NCBI GenBank assembly: GCA_905215525.1
Contig: CAJMQJ010000006.1
Span: 73,860 to 137,859 of the forward strand
Direction of reading: 5' to 3'
From: an uncultured bacterium
Lineage (GTDB): Bacteria > Actinomycetota > Coriobacteriia > Coriobacteriales > Coriobacteriaceae
DNA length: 64,000 nt
Below the pieces are notes generated by a model, which saw only the letters and a list, made by a program, of their open reading frames with translations, had not been told where the DNA came from and did not search any database. The translations under genes were made by a program, and so were the position numbers. Shown piece by piece: positions 16,628 through 25,674 of this stretch (positions within the stretch are counted from its first letter, which is position 1; each line of letters starts with the position of its first letter).

Positions 16628-16830
16628 CGTGCATTTTTGGGAGTATTCAGCACAGCCAAGAGCTTTGGGCTCCGCAGCAGAGGCGTTAGATAGCGAATAC
16701 CCCTGCAGCCCGAGACCCAATAGCCCATAACACCGCCTATTATTCGCGAAAAGCATCGACAAGCACGGATTTTTGCCCGAACGACGATATGCAGGGGCCT
16801 TCGATTGCAGAATACTCGCAAAAATGCACG
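16628..16830. repeat. Long-range 21-bp inverted repeat
   Basis: CGTGCATTTTTGGGAGTATT plus one C (16628-16648) pairs with 16810-16830 except at one position, across a 161-base loop that itself has CCCCTGCA/TGCAGGGG complementarity. Confidence 0.75.
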
Positions 16831-16867
16831 TCGCCACCACCCCCACATGGCGCGACGTAAAACAAAA

Positions 16868-16888
16868 GCGCGGCCTAAAAGGCCGCGC
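16868..16888 (-). terminator. GC hairpin, terminator-like on the minus strand
   Basis: GCGCGGCC-TAAAA-GGCCGCGC is followed on the minus strand by TTTTGTTTT. It lies downstream of ilvE and could be a second stop for that transcript. Confidence 0.6.
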
Positions 16889-16941
16889 GCCATCTTTAAT
16901 TCAGATTAATTATTGTTCGTTGTGGCATCGCCGAGCCCGCA

Positions 16942-17066
16942 GGGCGGAGAGCAAGTTCCCTCCCGGCGCATTCCGCAGGACGCAAGAAGCCCTCGCCGCA
17001 CGAAGTGCGCAGCGAGGGCTTCTTGCATGTCCGAGGACGCGCCGGGAGGGAACTTGCTCTCCGCCC
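16942..17066. repeat. Nested inverted repeat after ilvE
   Basis: The outer arms 16942-16969 and 17039-17066 are perfectly complementary over 28 bp. Inside, GCAAGAAGCCCTCGC (16982-16996) pairs perfectly with 17012-17026, with a small CGCA/TGCG tip. It starts 17 bp beyond the ilvE stop on the minus strand. Confidence 0.9.
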
Positions 17067-17082
17067 GGACGGCTAAGACAGT

Positions 17083-18135
17083 TTACGCGACGGTGTAAAC
17101 CCAGTTGTGCTTATCCTCAACAGCACCAGACTGGATGCCCGTCAGGGTCTCGCGAAGCTTCTTCATCACAGGACCGATCTCGGTGTAGCCAGCCGGGAAG
17201 GTCACGGTCTCGTCGGCGCCGTAAACCTTGTTGTCGATCTCGCCGACCGGGGAGATAACGGCAGCGGTGCCGCACAGGCCGCACTCAACAAAGGTGCCGG
17301 CCTTGACCTCGGCCCACTCGACGGGACGCTGGTCGACGGTCATGCCCAGGTCCTGAGCAACCTGAACGAGCGAACGGCGGGTGATGGAGGGCAGGATGGA
17401 GTCGGTGTGCGACTGCGGAACGACGAGCGTGCCGTCCTCCTTCACGAACAGAACGTTCGCGCCGCCGGTCTCCTCGACATAGGTGCGGGACTCAGAGTCG
17501 AGATACAGGTTCTCGGCATAGCCCTCGCGATGGGCCTCCATCGTGGGCTTGAGGGACATGGCGTAGTTCAGGCCAGCCTTGATGTTGCCGGTGCCGTGCG
17601 GTGCGGCGCGGTCGTACTCGGAAACGCGCAGCTTGACGGGCTTGAGGCCACCCTTAAAGTACGGACCGACCGGGGTCACGAGAATGCGGAACGTGTACTC
17701 AGGAGCGGGAGCCACGCCGATCACGTCACCAGAGCCGATCATAAACGGACGCACGTACAGGGTTGCACCGGAGCCGAAGGGCGGAACCCAGGCGGCGTTG
17801 GCAGAAACGACCTGCTTGACGGCCTCGACAAACTTGTCCTTGGGGAACGGGGGCATCTCGAGGCGCTGGGCAGAGTTATACATACGCTCAGCGTTCATGT
17901 CGGGACGGAAGCAGACGATGCTGCCGTCCTCGGCGGTGTAGGCCTTCAGGCCCTCAAAGACCTCCTGGCAGTAATGGAAGATGCCGCCGCACTCGGAAAC
18001 ATGCAGGGTGTGGTCGGTGGTCAGGCCGCCCTCGTCCCACTTGCCATCCTTCCAATGAGCCTCGTAGCTGTAATCGGTTTTCATGTAGCCAAAGCCGAGG
18101 CTACCCCAATCGATATCCTTCTTCTCGACAGTCAT
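17083..18135 (-). CDS. ilvE: Branched-chain amino acid aminotransferase
   Basis: A 350-residue protein from ATG 18135 with AAGGAGC six bases upstream; an earlier ATG at 18285 would add an Arg-rich tail that does not fit the family. It shows the class IV aminotransferase fold: YGQEVFEGLKAY-like segment (YCQEVFEGLKAY), RPDMNAERM, the PLP-Lys region near NIKAGLNYAMSL, and EETGGANVLFV, then CGTAAVISPVG binding the cofactor phosphate. It catalyses the last step of Ile, Leu and Val synthesis with glutamate, using PLP in the cytosol. It stands alone, with the nested hairpin element downstream. Confidence 0.92.
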   Translation of the reverse strand: MTVEKKDIDWGSLGFGYMKTDYSYEAHWKDGKWDEGGLTTDHTLHVSECGGIFHYCQEVFEGLKAYTAEDGSIVCFRPDMNAERMYNSAQRLEMPPFPKDKFVEAVKQVVSANAAWVPPFGSGATLYVRPFMIGSGDVIGVAPAPEYTFRILVTPVGPYFKGGLKPVKLRVSEYDRAAPHGTGNIKAGLNYAMSLKPTMEAHREGYAENLYLDSESRTYVEETGGANVLFVKEDGTLVVPQSHTDSILPSITRRSLVQVAQDLGMTVDQRPVEWAEVKAGTFVECGLCGTAAVISPVGEIDNKVYGADETVTFPAGYTEIGPVMKKLRETLTGIQSGAVEDKHNWVYTVA

Positions 18136-18362
18136 ATGTCGCTCCTTACATACACAGTTGCATACTCGCGAACCCGCACGCAAAGACCGAAGCCGACCGC
18201 GTCGCAACGTCGCACGCCCGGAGCGTAGAGCCGGACGGGACACGCGAACGGCATCAAAGCCGATGGCACGTCGATTCGCATGCACGAGATTGTACTCCCC
18301 GTACGCGTCTGATAAAACGCTTTTCTTTAACTAAGTAAAGTATTTTCATTTGACCGAAGCAG

Positions 18363-18398
18363 AAAGGCCCGCCACCGTAAAGGGTGACGGGCCTCAAC
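18363..18398 (-). terminator. DedA gene terminator
   Basis: AGGCCCGCCACC pairs with GGTGACGGGCCT (one mismatch), 30 bp after the dedA-like stop, then TTTCT on the minus strand. Confidence 0.75.
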
Positions 18399-18423
18399 GG
18401 CACGGTTTGCGCGCTGGCTCGAG

Positions 18424-19071
18424 CTACGCGTTCTTTTTGCCCAGCTTAGCCTTAACCAGACCGACCACGGTCGGGATGATCGACACGGCGACGATGCCGA
18501 TAATCAGCAGCTCAAAGTGCTCCTGCACAAAGGGGATGCCGCCAAAGAAGTAGCCCAGCAGAGTGAAGACCGTCGACCAGGTAATGCCGCCCAACACGTT
18601 AAAGATGACAAAGTTGCGCCAATGCATGCCGCCCATGCCGGCGATGAAGGGCACAAAGGTGCGGATAAACGGGAAGAAGCGACCCAGGAAGATGGCCAGG
18701 TGGCCCCATTTGTCCAGGAATTCCTCGGACTTTTTGATGCGCTCGGGCGTCATGGCCTTCACTTTGCCCGAGGCGATGATCTTTTGACCGAAGAAATGGC
18801 CGATCATAAAGTTGCACTGATCGCCCAAGATGGCAGCAGCCCATGCGACGGCCAGCAGGGCCACGATGTTAAAGCCGCCGTTGTGGGCAAAGAAGCCCGA
18901 GGCGAACAGCAGCGAATCGCCGGGAAGGAACGGGAAGAACACCACACCCGTCTCGATAAAGATGATCAGGAACACGCAGCCGTAGGCCATAAGCGGGCCG
19001 GCGGCAATCCAGCTGGCAATCGCGGTGCGCGGGTCCTTGAGCAGCTCGGCGATAAAATTAATGAAACCCAT
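18424..19071 (-). CDS. DedA family membrane protein
   Basis: A 215-residue polytopic protein from ATG 19071, with GAGAGG nine bases upstream. It has the DedA/SNARE-associated core: ETGVVFFPFLPGDSLLFASG, the conserved FLGRFFPFIRTFVPFIAGMG segment with essential Arg residues, and WSTVFTLLGYFFG. Members are thought to move lipid carriers such as undecaprenyl phosphate or phospholipids across the membrane. The C-terminus ends KAKLGKKNA. Monocistronic. Confidence 0.88.
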   Translation of the reverse strand: MGFINFIAELLKDPRTAIASWIAAGPLMAYGCVFLIIFIETGVVFFPFLPGDSLLFASGFFAHNGGFNIVALLAVAWAAAILGDQCNFMIGHFFGQKIIASGKVKAMTPERIKKSEEFLDKWGHLAIFLGRFFPFIRTFVPFIAGMGGMHWRNFVIFNVLGGITWSTVFTLLGYFFGGIPFVQEHFELLIIGIVAVSIIPTVVGLVKAKLGKKNA

Positions 19072-19294
19072 GAAGTAAAACCTCTCAGTTGTGGGCGCGG
19101 ATACGTCCAAGTTGACCAGTATACGGTTGCGGCGCCCCCTCGTGCGCAACCCCACAAAAGCATGACTCCATTACCAGCAAGTTTGCATAACTGACACCTG
19201 TTGCGCAATGCCGCCAAGATTGTCCTTCCTAATCCCTAGCGAATCGCTATACTTTATTGAATTGCATTGTCGCGGCGCTGAGGGAGGGCGGCCA

Positions 19295-19999
19295 GTGAGC
19301 TTTATCAATACCATTCGCGAGGACATCAAGACCGTCCAAGCGCAGGACCCCGCCGCGCAAAACGGTCTGGTCATTTTTCTTTCGTACCCCGGCCTGCACG
19401 CCAAGTGGAACCACGTGCCCGAGCACTGGCTGTGGGAGCACGGCCATCGCTCGCTCGCCCGGGTGCTCTCGCAAATCACCCGCCACATCACCGGCGTCGA
19501 GATTCATCCCGCTGCACAGATCGGCAAACATTTCTTTATCGACCACGCCATGGGCGTTGTCATCGGCGAGACCACCATTGTGGGCGACAACTGCGTGCTC
19601 TACCAAGGCGTCACGCTCGGCGGTACCGGCAACGAGACCGGCAAACGCCATCCCACCCTGGGCAACAATGTCACGGTGGGCACGGGCGCCAAGGTGCTTG
19701 GCAACATCCACATTGGCGACAACGTCAAGATCGGCGGCAACTCGGTCGTCGTCAAGGACGTGCCCGACAACTGCACCGTCGTGGGCGTGCCCGGGCGCAT
19801 CATCAAGCGCAACGGCTGCCGCGTGTTCGAGGAGAGCTTCGACGCCAAGCAGCATCGCGAGTACATGCCCGACGATGCCGCCGAGCAGAGCGCCCTCAAC
19901 CGCCAGGGCATCAACGAAAACGCCCGTCGCGTCAAGGAACTCGAGCGAGAGGTGGCCGAGCTCAAAGCCCTCGTCGCCAAGCTCGTGGACGAGCGCTAG
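19295..19999 (+). CDS. cysE: Serine O-acetyltransferase
   Basis: A 234-residue protein from GTG 19295, with AGGGAGG eight bases upstream. The N-terminal helical part (to residue 65) is followed by the left-handed beta-helix of hexapeptide repeats, with catalytic His in HAMGVVIGETTIVGDNC and the LGGTGNETGKRHPTLGNNV loop. It makes O-acetylserine from serine and acetyl-CoA for cysteine synthesis. The C-terminus is a 40-residue coiled-coil tail (VKELEREVAELKALVAKL), longer than in short CysE forms. A terminator follows. Confidence 0.92.
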   Translation: MSFINTIREDIKTVQAQDPAAQNGLVIFLSYPGLHAKWNHVPEHWLWEHGHRSLARVLSQITRHITGVEIHPAAQIGKHFFIDHAMGVVIGETTIVGDNCVLYQGVTLGGTGNETGKRHPTLGNNVTVGTGAKVLGNIHIGDNVKIGGNSVVVKDVPDNCTVVGVPGRIIKRNGCRVFEESFDAKQHREYMPDDAAEQSALNRQGINENARRVKELEREVAELKALVAKLVDER

Positions 20000-20037
20000 G
20001 GCCGTGGGCAGCCGCCACAGCATGAACGCCAGCACAA

Positions 20038-20077
20038 AAGGCGCGCCAGGGAATCAGCCCCCGGCGCGCCTTCTTTT
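20038..20077 (+). terminator. cysE terminator
   Basis: AAGGCGCGCC pairs with GGCGCGCCTT across a 15-base loop, followed by CTTTT. Confidence 0.85.
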
Positions 20078-20110
20078 CGATGCGACATGCGGGACTGCCC
20101 CTTTGTCACC

Positions 20111-22126
20111 TTATGCGAACTGGCTTAGGTAGAGGTCGGCGTAAGCGCCCTCGGCAGCCAGCAGCTCCTTGTGCGTACCCTGCTCGATGATATTGCCGTG
20201 ATCCATGACCAGGATGAGGTCGGCATCAACAATCGTCGACAGACGGTGCGCGATCACAAAGCTCGTGCGCCCGCGCATGAGCGCGTCCATGGCGCGGCCG
20301 ATGGCAAGCTCGGTGCGCGTGTCCACGCTCGACGTCGCCTCGTCCAGGATGAGGATCGCCGGGTTGTTGAGCAGCACGCGCGCGATGGTCAGCAGCTGAC
20401 GTTGGCCCTGGCTGATGCTCTCGGCATCGTTAGCCACCCGTGTGTCGTAGCCCTGCGGCATAGTGCGCACAAAGAAGTCGACCTGAGCGGCACGTGCCGC
20501 CGCCACAACCTCCTCGCGCGTCGCCTCGGGACAGCCATAGGCGATGTTCTCGGCAATGGTGCCATCGAACAGCCAGGCGTCCTGCAACACCATGCCAAAC
20601 TGCTGGCGCAGCTCGCCGCGGTCCATGCAGCTTGTGTCCACGCCGTCGAGCGTAATGCGGCCGCCGTCGATCTCGTAAAAGCGCATAAGCAGGTTGATGA
20701 GCGTGGTCTTACCCGCACCCGTGGTTCCCACCACGGCGATCTTTTGGCCCGGCTCGGCGGCAAACGACACGTCGCGCATAAGCGGCTTGTCGGGCGAATA
20801 ACCAAAGCGCACGTGCTCAAAAGCGACGCGGCCCTCAATGCGACCCGGCAGCTTGGCGGCCTCGTCCGGCAGCGGATCGGCCTCCATCTCGGGCTCATCA
20901 AGCAGGTCGAACACGCGCTCCGCACTCGCCAGCGCGCTCTGCAGCGAGTTAAAAGTGAACGACAGCTGCGTCATGGGTTCGGACGCCTCGTAGATAAACT
21001 GGAAGAACGCCTGGAACACGCCGACGGTCATGTGACCGGCGACCAGCATGCTGCAGCCCACGAGCGCAATCACAATCTGCGCCAGGCGACCGATAAAGCG
21101 AACCGCGGGTCCGACGGCGTTAATCATAAAGTCGGCCTTGGTGCTCACGCGCGCCAGCTCGCCCGAGGCCTCGTGCACCTCGGCAGAGCTCTGGTGCTCG
21201 CGGTTGAATGCGCGAATCACCAAACGGCCCGAATAGCCTTCCTCGACCGCGCTCGTGATTTTGGACACCCACTCCTGACGCTCGCCCGTCACATCATGCG
21301 TACGGCGCGAAACCACCTTGGTCACCAGCAGCGACAACGCCGTAAAGAACAAAAAGACTAGCGTAAGCGGCACGCTAAACACGAACATCACGCCCACGGC
21401 GCCCACCACGGTGCCGATCGACACAAGCAGCTGCAGCAATCCGCGCTGCATGCTCTCGGACATCTTGTCCAAGTCGTTGGTCGCACGGCTGACGACCTCA
21501 CCGGGACGATGCGCATCAAAGAAGGCAAGCGGCAGACGGTTGAGCTTTTGTGCGATGCGGTTGCGTAGACGCAGGTTGAGGCGTTCGGCCACGCTCGACA
21601 TCAAAAAGCTCTGGAGCGCATAGAACGAGGCGGCGGCAGTCCAGATCATAAAGTAGACGAAGATGGTCTTGCCGCAGTTCTCCCAGGTGATGTTGAAGGT
21701 GGTTCCGTTGGCAAACGCCACCTGAATGTGGCCCCACAGCTCATCGATCACGCGGGCGCTATATGCCGGCGCGGCGGTGTTAAAGATGACATAGAACACA
21801 ATGCTCGCAAACACGATATAGAAGCGCCAATGGTCGCCGGCAGCCTCGCTCCACAGGCGGCGCACCGTCGCCCAGGTATCACGGGGCGTCTCGTCTTCGT
21901 CTTCGTCATCCACGTCGCGCATGCGCTCTGCCTCGGCGCGGGCACGCTCATCCTCGGCTCGTTCGTTTTCCTCGTAAAGCGCTTGACGACGAGCCTCGCG
22001 CCCGGCCGCCGCCTTGGCGGCGTCATCCAGCTCGGTCGACGCGGCAGCCTGGTCGACCGTTTTATCGGCAGCGTCCGCAGCGGCGGCATCGACAAGGTCG
22101 CCCTGCTTCTTGAGCTCCTCGGTCAT
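20111..22126 (-). CDS. ABC exporter half-transporter, catalytically complete subunit (second pair)
   Basis: A 671-residue protein from ATG 22126, with GGAGGTGA eight bases upstream; a GTG at 22135 is less likely. The first 95 residues are a charged, Ala-rich cytoplasmic extension. Six membrane helices lie at roughly 95-390. The ATPase has Walker A GTTGAGKTT, signature ISQGQ, Walker B AILILDEATSSVD and switch His in IAHRLSTI. It begins one base after the stop of the preceding half-transporter and is under the MarR gene upstream. Likely a multidrug or lipid exporter subunit. Confidence 0.88.
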   Translation of the reverse strand: MTEELKKQGDLVDAAAADAADKTVDQAAASTELDDAAKAAAGREARRQALYEENERAEDERARAEAERMRDVDDEDEDETPRDTWATVRRLWSEAAGDHWRFYIVFASIVFYVIFNTAAPAYSARVIDELWGHIQVAFANGTTFNITWENCGKTIFVYFMIWTAAASFYALQSFLMSSVAERLNLRLRNRIAQKLNRLPLAFFDAHRPGEVVSRATNDLDKMSESMQRGLLQLLVSIGTVVGAVGVMFVFSVPLTLVFLFFTALSLLVTKVVSRRTHDVTGERQEWVSKITSAVEEGYSGRLVIRAFNREHQSSAEVHEASGELARVSTKADFMINAVGPAVRFIGRLAQIVIALVGCSMLVAGHMTVGVFQAFFQFIYEASEPMTQLSFTFNSLQSALASAERVFDLLDEPEMEADPLPDEAAKLPGRIEGRVAFEHVRFGYSPDKPLMRDVSFAAEPGQKIAVVGTTGAGKTTLINLLMRFYEIDGGRITLDGVDTSCMDRGELRQQFGMVLQDAWLFDGTIAENIAYGCPEATREEVVAAARAAQVDFFVRTMPQGYDTRVANDAESISQGQRQLLTIARVLLNNPAILILDEATSSVDTRTELAIGRAMDALMRGRTSFVIAHRLSTIVDADLILVMDHGNIIEQGTHKELLAAEGAYADLYLSQFA

Positions 22127-22127
22127 G

Positions 22128-23864
22128 CTACTCACCTCCCTTCATCTGCGATTCCGCGATGGCGCGGTACACCTCGCAGGTTTCCATAAGCTCGCCATGC
22201 GTGCCCAGGCCCACGACCTCGCCATCCTTGAGCACCACGATCTGATCGGCATGCAAAATAGTCGAGATGCGCTGGGCGATGATGAGCACCGCGGCATCGC
22301 ACGTCTCGTCCTGCAGCGCATGGCGCAGCGCCGCATCGGTCTTAAAGTCCAGGGCCGAAAAACTGTCGTCGAAGATATACAGGTCGGCGCGCTTCATGAG
22401 TGCGCGGGCGATTGCCAAACGCTGGCGCTGGCCGCCCGAAAAGTTCGTACCGCCCTGGGCCACCGGAGTGTCGAGCCCCTGCGGCTGATCGAGTACAAAG
22501 GTGCTCTGGGCAACCTGGAGCGCATGGAGCATGTCAGCCTCGGTCGCGTCTTCGTTGCCAAAGCGCAGATTGCTTGCCACGGTACCCGAGAACAGCCATG
22601 CCTTCTGCGGCACATAGGCGATACGCCCGCGGATGTCGTCTTGCGAAAGGTCGCGCAGATCGACGCCGTTCAGGCGAATGGCGCCCTTCGTGGCATCGTG
22701 GAAGCGAAGCAAGAGCTTGGCCACCGTTGACTTGCCCGAGCCCGTTGAGCCCACGATCGCGGTCGTCTGTCCGCGGCGGCAGGCAAAACTCAGGTTGCAC
22801 AGGGTGTTCTCGTCGGCATCGTCAAAACGGAACGACATGTGGTCGAACACGGCCACCACGTCGGCCCTATCTGCGGACTCAGGCGCCCCGTCGCCCAGCG
22901 TAGCCTTGCCGTCCACAATGCTCGGCTCGATTTCGAGCACCTGCTGCGCGCGGTTGAGGCACGCCGCGGCGCGCGGAAGCGTCAGCACCACCATCTGCGC
23001 CATCATCACAAAGAACAGGATCAGGATCGCGTACTCCAGCACGGCCGAGATGCTGCCGATTTGCATGGCATGGACGCCCACGCGGTTGCCGCCCACCCAC
23101 AGCACCGCCACCTCGGCGATGTTCATCAAAAAGAAGCTGGAGCTGTCGAGACCCACAAACAGGTGGTTGACCTTGATGGCATTGGCCGCGTAATCGCTAA
23201 ACACCTCGTCCAGGCGCCGCTCCTCGTGGCGCTCCTTGTTAAATGCGCGGATGACGCGCACGCCCACGATGTTCTCGCGCAGCACCACGTTCATGCGGTC
23301 GATAAAACTCTGAAGGCGCATAAAAATCGGCGCGGCGTTAGCCACCGTAAAGACCGCCGCCACCAGCACGATCGCAACGACCACGCCCAGCAGCGTGCCC
23401 ATGGCAGGATCGATAAACCAGGCAAAGATGATGCCCGCGACGGCCAAGAACGGCACCGGCAGCACCAACTGAATCGTCTGCAGGATTGCCTGCTGAATCA
23501 CGTTGATGTCGTTGAGCGAGCGCGTGATCATCGAACCCGTGCCAAAGCGCTCAAAGTCGCTGGCGGACAGCTCGAGCGACTTATCGTAGACGGCGTTGCG
23601 GATGTCGCAGGCCACATTGGCCGCCAGACGGGCCGAAAGATAACAGCCCAGCACCGCACCACCGCTGGCCATGCCGGTCGCGATGAGCATGTACAGACCG
23701 TTGCGCAAGATGTAATCGACGTCGCCCGTCGTGATGCCCGTGTTGACCATGTTCGCCAACATCGTGGGCACGAGCAGCGTACCGACGTTGTCGACTAGCA
23801 GCACCAGCAGCGTCACCGCGATCAGACCGCGGTACGGCCTCATAAACCTCATTAAGAGTCGCAT
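22128..23864 (-). CDS. ABC exporter half-transporter with degenerate ATP site (second pair)
   Basis: A 578-residue membrane-ATPase fusion. Walker A is GSTGSGKST and the signature FSGGQ, but Walker B is LYIFDDSFSALD with Asp for Glu, and the switch His is Gln (IIAQRISTI). This marks the non-catalytic half of a heterodimer with the next gene. The 5' end overlaps the marR stop by 13 bp, showing translational coupling. The repressor-exporter layout is typical for drug-responsive export. Confidence 0.88.
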   Translation of the reverse strand: MRLLMRFMRPYRGLIAVTLLVLLVDNVGTLLVPTMLANMVNTGITTGDVDYILRNGLYMLIATGMASGGAVLGCYLSARLAANVACDIRNAVYDKSLELSASDFERFGTGSMITRSLNDINVIQQAILQTIQLVLPVPFLAVAGIIFAWFIDPAMGTLLGVVVAIVLVAAVFTVANAAPIFMRLQSFIDRMNVVLRENIVGVRVIRAFNKERHEERRLDEVFSDYAANAIKVNHLFVGLDSSSFFLMNIAEVAVLWVGGNRVGVHAMQIGSISAVLEYAILILFFVMMAQMVVLTLPRAAACLNRAQQVLEIEPSIVDGKATLGDGAPESADRADVVAVFDHMSFRFDDADENTLCNLSFACRRGQTTAIVGSTGSGKSTVAKLLLRFHDATKGAIRLNGVDLRDLSQDDIRGRIAYVPQKAWLFSGTVASNLRFGNEDATEADMLHALQVAQSTFVLDQPQGLDTPVAQGGTNFSGGQRQRLAIARALMKRADLYIFDDSFSALDFKTDAALRHALQDETCDAAVLIIAQRISTILHADQIVVLKDGEVVGLGTHGELMETCEVYRAIAESQMKGGE

Positions 23865-24364
23865 GTCTCCCCCTTGCCCTTATCGTCAGCCTCGTTCTCG
23901 GCGGCAACTTGCCGTTTAAATGCCTCGCACTCTTCGTTAAGAACATGGGAGAACTTACCGACCAAGCGCATGATCTCGCGCTGTTCCCACGGCTCGAGCG
24001 CCTCGAATGCCTGTTGCTCGGCTTTTTGCGCCGGCAACGCGTAGCGCTTGGCAAACTGCATACCTTCTGCGGTCAGTCGCACAACCTTGTTCTTACGACT
24101 GCCCTCGGCAAACTCCAACGTCGCAAGCCCTCGCGCTCTAAGCGTCTTGATCGCCGAATTGATGGTCTGTTTGCTGTAGAACCATTCACTCGTCAGCCGA
24201 CTCACGGCAACGCTTCCACCCGCTGCACTCGTGTCGACGAGCATCCAGTAGGCGCAATCCGAAAGACCACAGGTGCGCGCGAACTCCGAATAGATACGGA
24301 CAAGCCCGTTGAGCATCCGGTCGAAATCGACCGGGCTAACTGTACTATTCATCTCTCCCGCCAT
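23852..24364 (-). CDS. MarR-family repressor of the exporter operon
   Basis: A 170-residue winged-helix protein. Residues 50-110 carry the MarR DNA-binding core (SRLTSEWFYSKQTINSAIKTLRARGLATLEF, then the wing GSRKNKVVRLT). The start could be ATG 24364 or ATG 24352 (MNSTV), the latter with GGGAG very close upstream. It is the first gene of a three-gene operon with the two exporter halves and very probably represses it by binding the two operator copies just upstream. The inducer is unknown. Confidence 0.85.
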   Translation of the reverse strand: MAGEMNSTVSPVDFDRMLNGLVRIYSEFARTCGLSDCAYWMLVDTSAAGGSVAVSRLTSEWFYSKQTINSAIKTLRARGLATLEFAEGSRKNKVVRLTAEGMQFAKRYALPAQKAEQQAFEALEPWEQREIMRLVGKFSHVLNEECEAFKRQVAAENEADDKGKGETCDS

Positions 24365-24368
24365 TCGA

Positions 24369-24426
24369 TAGTCCGAGTTTTGACTAATTAGGGTTTCAGG
24401 TTAGTCCGAGTTTTGACTATCGTCAA
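24369..24426 (-). promoter_or_regulatory. MarR operon promoter with two operator copies
   Basis: TAGTCCGAGTTTTGACTA occurs at 24369-24386 and 24402-24419, 33 bp apart (three helical turns), each with TAGTC/GACTA dyad ends. On the minus strand TTGACG (24426-24421) and TAACCT, 17 bp apart, form a good -35/-10 pair. One operator lies between them and the other downstream of the start, so autorepression is expected. Confidence 0.75.
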
Positions 24427-24470
24427 GGGCGGCCGTGCAAGACGTGCGACCCATAACAACATATCGACAA

Positions 24471-24507
24471 AAAGACCGCCGGCGCGGGGGCGGCGCCGGC
24501 GGTTGCG
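24471..24507 (-). terminator. Terminator of the 96-residue protein gene
   Basis: ACCGCCGGCGC pairs with GCGCCGGCGGT, then TCTTTTTG on the minus strand. Confidence 0.85.
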
Positions 24508-24529
24508 AGAGAATATCGATTGTTGGCCG

Positions 24530-24820
24530 TTACGCAGCGACGGCCTCGTAGACCGTGGCGCCCGAGAAGCTGTCGTGCAGGCTCTTGCCACAGATCCACG
24601 GCAGTTCGACGACCTCGCAGACCGTGTTGACCAGCTCGGAGCAGTCAGTAAAGTGGCCCTTATCGTTGAGGGCCTCGCAATCCTGAACACGCCAATAGCC
24701 ATCGGTGTGCGTGATGTAGTACTCGTGATCGTTGATCGACACGAAAGCGCGCGTCTTGGAACGCAGCAGCTTCAGAAATCCTTCGAAGTCGGTCTCGACG
24801 ACATCTCCAGCCTGGAACAT
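24530..24820 (-). CDS. Small conserved protein of unknown function
   Basis: A 96-residue acidic soluble protein (MFQAGDVVETDFEGF...). The start has a strong AGGAGG site seven bases upstream and a strong terminator follows, so it is a real gene. It has three Cys residues (VQDCEAL, FTDCSEL, VCEVV) plus WICGK. I do not recognise the family; the fold could be a small beta-rich domain. No operon partner. Confidence 0.75.
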   Translation of the reverse strand: MFQAGDVVETDFEGFLKLLRSKTRAFVSINDHEYYITHTDGYWRVQDCEALNDKGHFTDCSELVNTVCEVVELPWICGKSLHDSFSGATVYEAVAA

Positions 24821-25111
24821 GATGTTACCTCCTGGCCCGGCGCCACCATGGCGCGTTGATAAACGTTGGTACTCCTTTAGTAAAACCTTTATCAGAGCTT
24901 ATGCGCGCATCATTTAGGCAAGTGGTAAAAAACCGCAGGGTAGACGGGATAAAACGTTTAACCATCCCACCGGTTTGTCACATTCTTGCTGAAGTTTTAT
25001 GCAAACCAACTTTTCCGATTGGTAGCTTGCATTGTTTGGGGCCGGCTGCGCGATTACGGTTTTGGTTCGGCGGGTAAGAACGAGGCATCGAAACCAACGT
25101 CAGGAGGACAC

Positions 25112-25633
25112 ATGGAGACCATCGAAGCGCTCATCCACCGCCGCAGCTGCCGCAAATACAGCGATCGCCCTGTCGAGGCCGAGAAGCTCGCACGCATTAT
25201 CGAAGCCGGCCAGTACGCGCCGAGCGGCATGGGACGCCAGCCGGTCACGTTCGTCGCCGTCACCGACCCCGCAACCGTCGAGCGCCTCTCGCAGCTCAAC
25301 GCCCAAGTTATGGGCAGCGAGGGGGATCCCTTCTACGGCGCCAAAACCGTTGTGGTAGTGCTCGTCGACCGCAGCGTGCCCACGCACCTGGAAGACGGCT
25401 CGCTCGCCATGGGCAACCTGCTCAACGCCGCCTATGCGCTGGGCGTCGATTCGTGTTGGATCCACCGCGCGCATGAGGTCTTTGACTCGCCCGAGGGCCT
25501 GGAGCTGCTGGCCAGCTGGGGCCTGCCCGCCGACGGCAGCCTGCGCGGCGTCGGTCACTGCATTCTGGGCTATGCCGAAGACACGCTACCCAAGCCCAAA
25601 CCCCGCCGCGACAACGTGGTGTATGTAAAGTAA
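25112..25633 (+). CDS. Nitroreductase-family flavoprotein
   Basis: A 173-residue protein from ATG 25112, with AGGAGG upstream. The start IHRRSCRKYSDRPVE is the FMN-phosphate-binding motif of nitroreductases, followed by GQYAPSGMGRQPVTFV and the C-terminal GHCILGYAED segment. It probably reduces nitro, quinone or related compounds with NAD(P)H, working as a dimer. The length is at the short end for the family, as in the NADH oxidase-like group. Monocistronic. Confidence 0.88.
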   Translation: METIEALIHRRSCRKYSDRPVEAEKLARIIEAGQYAPSGMGRQPVTFVAVTDPATVERLSQLNAQVMGSEGDPFYGAKTVVVVLVDRSVPTHLEDGSLAMGNLLNAAYALGVDSCWIHRAHEVFDSPEGLELLASWGLPADGSLRGVGHCILGYAEDTLPKPKPRRDNVVYVK

Positions 25634-25674
25634 TTAGTTCCGCCGTTCTAACGAACGGCGGACCCGCTCGCAAC

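Larger units (their letters stand above)
16607..17082. other. Non-coding stretch filled with inverted repeats
   Basis: About 475 bp between lemA and ilvE without a credible gene. It contains two long inverted repeats (16628-16830 and 16942-17066) and a short GC hairpin at 16868-16888, listed separately. Confidence 0.7.
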
